Both the position numbers and the translations under genes were made by a program. From Dromaius novaehollandiae (taxonomy: Eukaryota > Chordata > Aves > Casuariiformes > Dromaiidae), in NCBI RefSeq assembly GCF_036370855.1, contig NC_088113.1, forward strand, positions 21,658,501-21,722,500: a stretch of DNA of 64,000 nt, read 5' to 3'. Every line of letters begins with the position of its first letter. Position 1 is the stretch's first letter. Shown here piece after piece: positions 33,701 through 45,700 of the stretch. The notes beneath the pieces were generated by a model, which saw only the letters and a program-made list of their open reading frames with translations, was not told the DNA's origin and searched no databases.

Positions 33701-36700
33701 CCTTGCAGGGATCATCTCGCTCTGCGCAGCTCTGAGCGCAGCGGGGCCTGGCCCAGGGGCAGCATCGTGACCCCCGGGCTCAGCAGACCCCCTCTGTGAC
33801 CGCTGACGTCCACCCACGTACTTCGCAACGCTCCACCAGGTCTTCATGGGACGGACAGGCCGCCCCACCGCCAAGGACGGTCCCCAAACCCTCCCACGCT
33901 GCCGAGGAGGACCCCAAGAGCAGCCCGGGCAGCTTTGGGCATCCTGTGCTGCCCTTGCTCTGCTCCACCTGTGCTACAGGGCCGCTGTAAAATTCAACCA
34001 GCCCTGCCTCTGGGTCCTCCTGCTTCTCCTGGTATCCGCAAGGACCCGGCCCCTCGCTCCCGGCCACCGGCCGCGGGTCGGGTGCCCCTGCCCGGCCCGG
34101 CCCACCGCAGTCAGCGGCAGCGAGCGCTCCCGGGAGGACGCGGCCCCGGCCGCGCTGAGGACGCGCTGCCCTGCTGAGGCACTTTGTGCTGCCTTGCAGG
34201 AACCGGGGAAGTAGGTGTAAGGGAAAAAAGAAGAAGGATTTAAGCAGGAGCTTAGCGAATCCATCTGTGCTGACATCCATCAGTGTCACTCCTTGGCTGC
34301 AAAAGCAATATTTATAAATCACGTTTCAAAACTGGCTACAAATTTGTACAAAGAAACAGATGGGCTGGTGGTAGCAGTTTGTCACCACTGATATTTATAT
34401 GAAGAAGGAGAGAGAAGTGCAAGAGGGGCGAACGACGAGAGGGAGGAAGGGGCGGACAGAGGAGGCTGCAGCGAGGAACGAGCGAGAGCAGGGGGCGAAG
34501 GCGAGCGCTGCCAGGACACGCGATGCACTGGGGAAGGCGGGGGGAAGGAACAAAGGAAAAATCAGAGGGAGACGAGGCTGAAGCACGCTCCTGCAGCAGA
34601 GGTGAGGTGCCTCTGCACAGGCGGCCTCCTCTCCCTGCTGCCGCAGATGGCGTCGCTCGGCATTTGGGAGGGTCTGCAACCACCGGGGATAACTGCAGCA
34701 ACAGCATTTGTTTCACCCAGAGCAGAAGGTGGGAGGCGATGCCAGCTTTCACTCGCTTTATTCAGCGTTGCGCCACAGGCAACGCTGGCGGGACCGCTCA
34801 GCGCGGAGGCGGAGCGTGAGCGCAGGGAGCCTCGTCCCAGCCGGGGCAGCGGCTCGGGGAGACGGCCGCGCGTGAGCCCGGTCCCGTGCATGAGCCTGGT
34901 CCTGCGCCCGCTGCAGCGCGTGAGCCCGGTCCTGCGCCCGCGACGGACCCCAGCGCGCACAAGCGGGGACAATTCCCGAACACCGCCGGGCGGCAAAGCC
35001 TCGGCCGAGCCTCATCGCCCCGGCCCGGCCCTCGGGCCAGAGCAGCCCCGATCCCCGCGGGACCGCGGCAAAGGGGCCAGCTGCGAGCAGGGACCGGCCC
35101 TCGTCCTGCTGGGGCTCGGGAGGGCCAGGCCCCGCGGGTGCCGGGCAGCTCCGCGCTCCAGCAGGTTCTCGTAGGGCCCCTCGGAGAAAGGGAGGACAGT
35201 TAATCACTGGGTGTGGTGCAAAATCTTGCAAGGATTAAAGCGTGCTTACGGGATAAGAAGCAAAGGTCTCATCAACAGCTGCCCCGCGGGTGCAGGGGAG
35301 GAACTCGGGTCAGGCACAGCTGCGCTTTTCAGGGCACAAAGTAACATCAGTCTTTCTGCAATTATGTATGAGATTTTTTGCTGCAAGCCCCATTTTGACT
35401 ATCCCTAACGATGCTGAGTCCAATCTGAAAAAGCAGGATCCTATGTCAGCAGAGGGTTCCCTCTGAAAAGCTCAGAACAAACTAAATCAGACTTTTGACA
35501 GATGAAGCTGCAAAAGCAAAGACAAAAATCTGGTCACAAAAATCTGGTCTGAAAAAAACAAAAAAGCATTTCAGCTTGGTCTGCTGGCTTCGGTCCAGGC
35601 CGGCCCCTTGGCTGAAGCAGATCCCCGCCTCTGCGAGGGTCCCTGTCGCACGTGGCACTGCGATCGGCGCCTGGATTCGTCAGAAACGCCGGCCAGGAGG
35701 AGGCAGCGGGCTGATAACCCCCTTCCGAGCTGCCACCTCCGTGCAAGCGCAGCCTGCCCCTGCGGCGCTCAAAGCCAGCTAAAAGCAGCCGGGCTCCAGC
35801 CCCCGTCGGCGGTGCCGCAGCTGCTCCCTCGGCCCCGCGGAGCGGCACGCGGCGCTCCCGGCACGGAGCGAGACCCCGAGGGGGGACGAGCCGTGGGCGC
35901 CTCGCCCGCCCCAAAGCAAACGGGAGGAAAGGGGGGGCCCGGCTCTGGGAAGCCCCGATGAACCTCTCTCCCAGGCAGAAGGTGCCTCCTGGCACACGTG
36001 GGGCTCGTGCGAGAGCGCGGACGGGTCCTTTGCCCGGGAAGAGGGGGGAGAAAGCGAGCTGGGGCCGTGGCACCAGCCCGTCCCGGCGCCAGTGAGGGAG
36101 CCTGCACGGACCCCGAGCTCGTCCCCGCCACCGCGGCGAGGCCGGGCAGGAGGAGGGCTGGGGTCCGGCCGCGGCGCCACGCGGCCCCGTCACCCCCGCC
36201 GGCTGCACGGCCGGGGAGGGCAGGACTCACCCTTGACGTCCAGCAGGGAAAAGTGGTGGCTGTGGGAGGCCTCGGGCACCAGGGTGAAGTAGAAGCGGTG
36301 GCCGCCCTGGGGCTCGTCGCGGTCCACGACGCTGATGGTCTGGATGAGCTGCGGGAGAGCGCGGCGGTGAGGAGCGGGGCGGCCGCCCGGCCCCGGCTCG
36401 GGGGTCACCCCCCCCCCGCGCTCGCGCTACCTGGCCCGGCTTGGCGTCCTCGCACACGGCGGCTTCGTAGGGGGTGGCCAGCTCGGGCGGGTTGTCGTTG
36501 ACGTCCAGGATGCGGATGCGCAGGGAGGCCCTCGACACCTGCGAGTGATTCTCTGCAAGGGAAAAGCAGCGACGCTTCAGCGGGAGCCGCCATCTGCCAC
36601 CGGCCGGGCGCAAACGCTCCCCGGTCCCGAGAGCTCCCGCGGCGCCGCCGGGGCTCACCCCCCTCGCTGCCCGCGCGTCCCGGCGGAGAAGCCCGGTGTC

Positions 36701-39700
36701 GGGCCACACATCAGGGCTCCCGAGCTGCCGCCGCCGGCTCACCCGCAAAGCCCCGCGGCACGAGGCTGCACCCGGCACGGCTGCACCGCGGGGAGGTACA
36801 CGCAGCCGCGGGATGTCACGCCGGGACCGGCCGGGGCTCCTCCGCCGCTGGCTATTGCATTGCACGGCTTGCCGGAGGGACGGCCGGCCTCCTGCCACCG
36901 CGTGCAGCACCGCGAGGCCGGTCGCGTCCGCCCGCACCCCGGCCCCTGCACTGCCGCCCGCCCCGCCGGTCCTGCCCCACGGCGCGCACCTGAGCGACGC
37001 CAGCCCTCCCCGCAGCACTGCACACCACTCCGGGGGCCTGATGCTTCCCGAAGCGCCTCCCCACGCGCTTCCAGAAACCAGGAATCCTGGCACGCCGGCT
37101 GCTCCGCTCCCCCCCGCTTCTCCTCTCGCTGCTGCCCGCTTGTCCGTGACACCAGCGCTGGCCCCCGCGTCGGGGGCAGAGGGGCCCCGGGAGCAGGAAA
37201 GGACCCCCGGCTGCCCTCACCCAGCCCAGCCGCTCCGACGGCTGCATTCAGGGAGGGAGCAAAGTCGTGACTAGGAGCCTGGAGCGACGCGTTATTTTAC
37301 AAAGCACGTTGGTGCAGCAAAACTGACGGCAATCGCTTCGGGGGAGCGAGGAAGCCGGAGGCAGCGGGGCGGGATGGAGGCGGAGCGGAGGCGGCCGCGG
37401 GGCACCGCCGGGGCACCGTGCCCACGGGCAGCAGGGCCACAGCACCGCGTCAGCCCCCCGGGGCCTCGGCTGCCGGGCAGGGAGACGGAGCTCTTCCCCA
37501 CCGCCCGAGCGTGCCGTGGAAGCGAGCCGGCATGGCCCCAAGCGTGCTGCGGAGAGACGGGCGAGGAGAGGCAGCCGGGGAGGAGGAGGAGGAGGAGGCG
37601 GCCCGGGGAAGGTGCGACCCGAGACCGTCTCCCCATCCCAACCAGGACCACGAGAAGCATTTCCTCCCCGCGGCCGCGGACAAAACCCGGTCCCTCCCTG
37701 CGAGCCCGGGACACCCCGAACCCCCGGCCGCTCCCCATCGAGGTTCGAAACGCAACCACGGCACCTCCCGCCACCCTGCCCGGAGGCACACGGAGGTTTC
37801 TCATTATTTCAGCTCTGTCGTGCTCTGCTTGGAGCATTCGTTATAAATGCATTCGTTACAAACCTTCCTCTTCCTTTGAGCCCAGTACCTGGACTTATAG
37901 GTGGAAAATATGAAAAATAGCCAGGTGTATTTGGAAAAAAAAATCTCCAAAACATCTCTGAAATATGTTTTCTGTAACTTGAGTGGCATAAACTGAATTT
38001 ACAATGGTCAGGAGAGCAATTAAGATTTTGTCGGAGTGCATCCGTGATGAAGTGCACGACTCACTTAACAGCACCGCAAACTCCACATCGGTACGTCCAA
38101 AAAGCTCCGACACACGCTTCATCCTCGTGGAGCATCGCTGCCTGCGCAGAGGCGCGTGCCCCCGCGTCCGCTCCCGCACGCGCTGGTGTGCGCTGGCACC
38201 CAGGAGCAAACGCTCAGCGGGAGAAGAGGGGCCCGGGCGGGCGCCTGCCGCGAGCTCGCGCGAAGCAGAGTCACAGCCGCAGAGGGAGGCTGCAGAGAAC
38301 AGAGGCAGCCCCTGGCCCGGGGACGGGTGGGAGGTGGCACCTGCCAGGCTGAGTGCGACCGGGTTAAGAGAAGAGGACAAAAAAAAGAAAAAAAAAGAAG
38401 AGGGCATCTTCTTCCATTGCAGCATCTCTCCTTGGTATTCCAGCTCAGCTGACTGACATGCAAATTAGTTTAATTATTTCTTCTTCTAAAATAAATTATA
38501 TTTTGCAGTGGCTGCAATATGTTGTGTCAGGCAAAATTACATTCAATATTTTTAAACTAATTGATGTCAGCCTTGAGAAAATCTGATTGACAGGAGCGAG
38601 GAAACTAGGCTGCTACCTAAACGGTTTCCTAAATTAAAATTAAACATGCCGTTTTTCTGCATTTCCTCCAGGAGTTGGAACGCTATTAATCTGCAAAGAC
38701 TGGGAAAGACAAGGAAAACGCAGAGACCGAGGGGAGACGCCGGGAGCGGCGCGGCGGGTGCAGGAGCTCCAGCCCGGGCAGAGCCGCTGCAGCACCCGGG
38801 GCCCGTGGGGCCAGCGGCACCGTGTCCGCACCGCGGCACCTCCGTCTCCCTCGGCCGCCCCGAGGCCGGGCCAGGCGAGCTGGGGAGGGACCCGACTCCC
38901 TGCCAGCCCCGACAGCAACGTGCAGGCGCTGGATTTTCCTAGCCGAACTGCCCCTCACGCGATCTCGCAATAAAGCACAGCGCTTTGACGCCAGAACCTC
39001 CACCGCGAGGCTCCGGGTCCGACCGCCGCGGGAGCACGAGCATCCTTCGCACCGCTACCCGCGGGCAAGCCCCAGCGACAGTGCACGCGCAGAAAGCGGC
39101 TCCGCAGCCTCTCCGGGCTCCGAGCAGGAACCAGGGACGGCGGCTGCTGTATTTCGCGGCGGCAGCACCGCGGGAAGCAGAGCTCGCGCCCCTTGCATTG
39201 GGTGCAGGCTGCAGCCCCACGTCTTTGCATCAAGACCAAATCGGTGCAGTGCTGAATTCAGAACTATCACATCAGCACAGCAGCCAGAAGAGCCCGGGGT
39301 GGGACTCGAAGCCGCGCTATCGCAGCAAACTGGGAGAACAAAGCGCAGATTAGAAGACCGGGGCAGACAACTGCTGCCCAGCACCTGCACGACGGCGGTG
39401 AAACGCGGCAGGTTTTGTGCACGCCAGCGCAGCTGCCCGGCTGCAGAGCGGAGCCGGGCCGGCACAAAGCCAGCGCGCAGCGGAGGCATCGCCTGTCAGA
39501 CGCGGGCGGCTGCATCGGGGCCGGCGCTGCGAGCGCGGCTCCGAGCCGGGGGAAGCGAGGCGGGAGCAGCGGTTAAACCGAGCAACATATAAATGGCTCT
39601 CACCTCTCCCGAGTCCTGCCCGAGCTCAGCAGCAGGAGAGTCATTAAATCGCATCCAAACACAATGCTCTGATTAAAGCCAGTCTCCAGCAGGAAGATTT

Positions 39701-42700
39701 ATCATCTCAATTACCAGCAGTGGACACAGCAGTCAAGGCCTCATCATTTTACATGAGCAAAGAGGAAAACAGGAAGAGAATCACTAATATTAGCCCAAGG
39801 AAGGTAAACAGCTTGCGAGAGATGAAGATTTATCTCTGGGAACGCTTGGCCTGGTCCCAGTCCAGATTTGCTGAACGGTCCCCAGGTTTCCTGCTGGCTG
39901 CCTATTTACAGGGCCAAACATTCTGCTCATCGCTGGTGGGCAGAGGCAGCTCACGCGGCAACGAGCCCGTTCTGCAAACGGGAGACCCGGCCCCCCTCCG
40001 GCAGCACGCAGCCCCAGCCAGGGGCCTCCCGGCTGCTGCTCGTCGCCCCTGGGATGCGGCTATACCCGTTATCGGCCGCAGGCGGGACGCGCACCATGGT
40101 GCGGCAGCCCCGGGACCATGCGATCCGCCAGCCACGCTGCCGCGGCGCACGGAGGCTCCCGGCCGCTCCGCGCGGGCAGAGCCCTGTCCGTCCGTCCATC
40201 CGCCACCACGCAGCACCGGCACAGCGCGACATCCATCACGCACCCTGCGCCGAAGCCCCTCTCTCGCTTTGAAGGCCTTACCTTTACAACTGCCCTTTCC
40301 ACCAGAGTATTCAGACATAAATTGTGCTTTAAATTCAATATCAGCCATTAATATTTCATGATTACAAAACGTTAAGGATAATGTCACTGGGAGGAATGTC
40401 TGGGCAGTTAAAATGGATGAGTTGGAGCTCGCTGACAGGAGAAGTCGGAATACTAAAGAATCTCCGCAGCCTTTGAAGCGATCCAACCTGACAGCCTTCC
40501 CTGCTGGAGGGGAGCCGCAGCATTTACTGACTCGCTCCGAAATCTTAGCTGCTGCGTATAAACATTTTCCTTCTGATTCTTGTCACCTCACGTTTGCTCT
40601 GGATGCCGAGCTGTGCCGTAACGCCGCGCTCCCTCCCCGCCGGGACGCACCGCAGCTCCGCGGCACGCTGCCGGAGGACGGGGCAGGACCGGCCCGGCCG
40701 CCCGGGTCACCCGAGCCCGCAGACACCAAACGCCGCCGCAGAGACCAGCTTCGGCGAAAGCCACGGACTCGGGGACGTCCGAGCCTGGGGCCGCGCTCGC
40801 CCGGCCGCCACCTCCTCCCGCCCCTCCCGCGGCACCGGCCGCCGGGCGCTCGCGCCCCGAGACGCGTCCCGCCGGGCTGCCGCAGCGCCGGGTCCTTCGG
40901 CCTGAAAGATGCAGCAGGAGCCGAGCGCCGGACCCCGAGTCGAGCTCCTGACGTGGCTTCCTGAATATGGATGGCGTCTTATCAAATAACGCGTGAGCAA
41001 AAAGGAAGCAGAAAGCCCCAGGAGCCTCCCAGAGCGACTAGCAGACTCCTGCCCACAGCGTCCGCAGGGGACAAGTCCTGGCGAGCGTCCGCCAGTAATT
41101 GGAAGGCGCTTTGCAGCCAAGGCAGCTCCCTGGCACCAGCGGCACCGCGGCCGCGGCGCGGCAGAGCACGGCAGCCCTGGCAGCTCCCGCTCGAGACAGG
41201 TGGGAAGCCTGAAGGACACAGCAGGTCTTTCTGCTTCCCAGCCCGTTGCCCGGGATGAAGTCCCTGTCTCAAGACTCGGAAAAAGGAAGAACGCGCAGGG
41301 AAGCCGAGCACGCGCAGGGGCTGAGGATCCCGACCCACCGCCACGCACGGCACCCGCACGGCGCCCGGGCATCGCACGCTCTGCCGAGGAGCGGGATGCC
41401 CGGCGCGGCCTCGCCGCTTCCGACCCGCAGCGGAAAGCCTGCGGAGAATCAAAGCCTCCCCCTCGCTATTATCTTCTTTTCGCTCCCAAAGAGGAGTTTA
41501 TTCATAGCTCCTGCAAGCAGCCAGACCCAGGTTTGTTCTTTTCTTTCTTCAGCTGAAGCAGAAAAGACAACAGAGCTTCTGCCGGAAAGCTGCTCTGCCC
41601 GCGCCGCTCCGCAGAGTCACGCGGAGGGAAGGTGAACCAGCACCATTCGCACCGCCACGGAGCCGCTCCCGCTCCCTCCCTGCTCTCCCAGCTGGATGTC
41701 AGCGCGTTTGGCTGTTCCCGTGGCCATGGGGGACAGAAAGTCCAGCCCCGGGACTGCGGCGGGGGGCTCAGAAAGGAGCCGGTCTCGGAAGAGGACGGAG
41801 CGGCTCGCGCCTGGCTCCCGGCCGCGGGGCTTGTCCCGGTCAGGCTGAGCCCCGCAGCCGGAGCTGGAGCAGCCGGAGGCAGCGGTGACGGCCACGCTAC
41901 CTCCAAGGCCATCCCCGGCCTCGGGAGCGCCCTGCCCTCGCAGCCACCCCCGCCGTCAGCAGGACCGAGCGCGCAGCCCTGCCGGGGGCCAGAGGCAGCG
42001 AGGATGGGCTGCGACACCAGCCGCCCCCGGGCTCCTCCCGCGGGGTCTGCGGCCGTCCTGCCCCGCAAGCGCAGCGCTTACGCAGCCGCTCCAGCTCCCA
42101 GAGCCTCGCCGTCTCCTTCCAGCGCGGCAGGGCGGTTTCTGCAGCCTTGTTCCCCCGCCGCGGCCGGCACAGGGTGGTCGCAGCCCCAAGCAGTGGGACA
42201 AGAGCTCCCCAGGTGCTGCTGCTCCGGGAGCAGCCCGCAGACCGGGGCACGTCCAGCCCCTGCCGCCCGCACCCTCTCGCCCGCCTGCCTCTCGCCCCAG
42301 CGTCTGGTCTCATCCCCACGGCAGAAAACATGGCAAACTCGCTCTGTCCCCGGCAGCGAGAGACGGCGAGGAACGGCGTCCGAGGCACCCAGAGCCCCAT
42401 CCCCGTCTGCAGGAACCGCCGGGAAATCCCCGCTGCCATCCCCGCGGCAAGGCTCCCGGGAGAGGGAGCGCGCGGCACGGCGCAGGGCAGACCTGACGCG
42501 GAGCGCAGCCGAGCCCGGGGGGCACCAACGTGGGAGCCCCCGGAGCAGCTCAGCCGGGGACACGCAGCGAGCAGCGCAGGGACGACGGCAGGGCTGACGC
42601 ACAGACAACACGAGTTTGATCAGTGTTCAAAGATACTATTTGACCGTACACCCTTATTAATGCTCAAGTCAGGAAGAGTATTTTTAGGATGTCTGGGGAA

Positions 42701-45700
42701 ATGTTCGACTCAGTGCTGCTGCATTTTTTTCTTGCTTCAGTGCTAATTAACACTCAGATCTCAGTCACCGCTGCAGGGAACACACCCGTATCCCCCGCTG
42801 TCCCACCTCCCGCCCAGCTCAGGCCGCCTGCCCACGCCGCGCTCCCCCTCACCTGCTTCCATTGCCAGGACGGTGATGTTGTGCCACCCGGCCGTCTCCC
42901 GGTCCAGCACCTTCCCCGTCACAATGGCGCCCGTGTCGGCATCGATGTCGAAGATCCTCTCCGCGTCCGTGCTGCGGTCGATGGCGTATCTGAGCACCGG
43001 GCGAGAGGGGAAGCCGTCAACGCGCGAACGCGCCAAGCTCAACCTCACCCAACCACGGGGTAGCGGGATCCAGCACAACGCAGCTTCGCTTTTCTTCCGC
43101 AGCCAAGTGTACGAAGGGCCCATTTCTACGGGCTGCAAGCCCAGAGCCCTCAGGTTAAATTAAAGCGTGGGTTTTGGTGCATGAGGTGGGACCAAGTGCA
43201 TCTGCAGACGAGGGGGAACACCCGCTCCGACGGGAGCCTCACGCTCCAGGCACGCAGGAGACTCCGCACGCGCCCCGCTCCTCCCTCAGCCGGCCCAGCG
43301 CGGCCCCAAGCCGCCGGCTCCCGCGCACCCCACGCACCTTCCCGCGGCCGCGTTCGCCCGGGAGGGCGATGGCACAGCCCCGAGAAGAGTCCAACACCCT
43401 GGATCAGCCCTGACCCTACACAACTGGTCCCTGTGGCACGCGCCGCATTTCTGACAATTGCACCCAAAAAGCAGGCTGGCATTAAATCATGGCACAGTCG
43501 GTCCGCGCGCCCTGGAGGCAGCGACCGCCAGGGAAGCCCAGTCCAACCGAGGCCCCGAGCGCAGCCGTAACACAAATAAACACCGCCGCCGCGACCAGAA
43601 TTGGAAATCCAGGAGGCCAACAAATCACAGACAATACAGCGTGATGGTATTGTGTGCAGCATCTTTCATACGCGCCGCATCCCAGGGCGCTTCGCAGAAT
43701 TAAATAATACAAGACAGCAAAAAGTACAAAGGATGAATTACCGAAAGGAGGGCTGTGCATAAATTAAAGCCTCCAGTCACATGGACAACGCCACAAGGAA
43801 GACAGACACAGGCAAAACTGGCTGGAGAGCCGACGAGACAGGACGGCGCTGGAAGGCCACGTTGGATGAGGGGAGTGGGACGGGCTCCAGGCCAGGAGGA
43901 CGCCCAGGACGGCAGGAGCCCTCGTGCCCGGCCCAGCGCAGCTCGGCCATGGTCTGCAGCCCGTCACCGGCGTGGCGAGCAGCCCCGGAGGCCAGCCAGC
44001 CCGCCGAGCACGAGGACAGCCGCTCCGCATGGGAATCGACAGCCTCCGCGACCCCTTTCCTGCCCGGGAGAGGAGCCCTTGTAGCTAAAGAGAAATGTTC
44101 AAAAATCGCTGTCTAAATGGCACCTGTGCACAGGCACAAACTAGCACGCCTGCACCTGCGGCCGGCCTCCTCACCCCCCGGCACCGAGAGGGGACGGGAC
44201 CCTGCCGCCCACAGCCAGCTGCAAGCCAGGAGCCCCTGCACCACGTGCCAGGGACTTCTGAGCCCTCCTCCACGCTCTGCCCAAGGTCCCAGCTGGGAAC
44301 GGCCTCTGCAACAGCCCCAGCAGGGACAGCAGTGCTGCCTGGCAGATACCGCACCGCTCCTCCACCCCGAGCTCGCTGGCTGTCAGGGGAGAGGAGACGC
44401 CCGGGCACTCGGGCTTGCGCAAACTGTTCCGATATTCTGCAGGAAGAACAGAAACCGGATGACAAAACCTATATCCTTCCAATGGCATAACTGATGTGTA
44501 TGCGTAACCGCTTCCACTGTTCTCCCACATCCCCCAACCTCTCGCACATCCCTTTCTTCCTTCCCATTTTCATACTGCTGGAGTTCGAGATGGTACTTCA
44601 TTTTCCATATACCTCTCTGCTTCCTGGGTAACCACATGCCTGTTTTTTCATACTCGTGTCTTTGTTGTACAAAGAGAGATGCATTCAGTAAAAATAGCTA
44701 CACAAGAAAACCCTGCTGTTGACGGAGGTATCAGAGCCTGGAAGCAGCTGGCACCTGCTGCCTGCGCGGCCAGGGAGGGCAGGAGGCCGGTCAAGAGCAC
44801 TCCGCACCGTGCCGCGGGCAGCCTCTTCCCACGCTTCTAACTGTTGTGCTGCTCAGGCCGTCTCGTGTCCCGCCTGAACTGTCCAGTGAGGACCGACGGC
44901 CATAGTAGGGTCTAAACCTACCCCAAAATCCAACCCTTTCAGCACTGCCACTGCACGGAGAGCGGCCACCTTTCCAACGCTGCAGCACGGGAAGGAGACG
45001 GAGCTCTGGCACCGCCTGCATCTGCCACTACAGCGGGGCCGAGCCTGTTTCTGCACACTGCGATTTCGGATGTGCCCCGGCCTGGTGGGTCTATAGCCTC
45101 TGTCCACAGCTCGTGCTGGTGCTCGGGCCCCCGAGCTCCCCTGGGCCCTGCGGCCTCTGTACCAGCATCCACGAGCAACCGAGGGGACAGCGTTAGCGAA
45201 TGCTGTTTGCTACAAACACTATTCAACCTGCAATCTCTTCATGTGCATCTTCAGCCAATCCTCCCATCCTTGCTGATCAGGAGTGACAGGTCCCCATCCT
45301 CTGGATACAGCCAGCGCTTCATCTTGACCACCTCCGGGGAGCCTCCCCCCCCCCCCCCCAGCCCCCAGCACTGGGACCGATGGGGCTGCAGCACCAGGCA
45401 CGCGAATGCAGGAAGGACCGTGCGGGTCTGGAAAAGGGAGGCTTCGCTCTCCAGCCAGTGCTGGACGCAGCGTGGCACGAAGCGGCTTCAGGGAGATCGT
45501 TATGCCAAACGCCATGCCGTTGCAGATGCCTTGACCACAGAAGGTCGTTAATGATTCACAGCCTTTTTCACAGTGGAGGGGATGTTAACTCCGGAAGAGT
45601 CTCCAGGCACAGCAGATTCCAGGGACAGGTGAAATGGGTATCAGGGACTTGCCTTAAACAAGATACACAGGCTTTTGGCTTACTGAGCATGAAACAAGCC

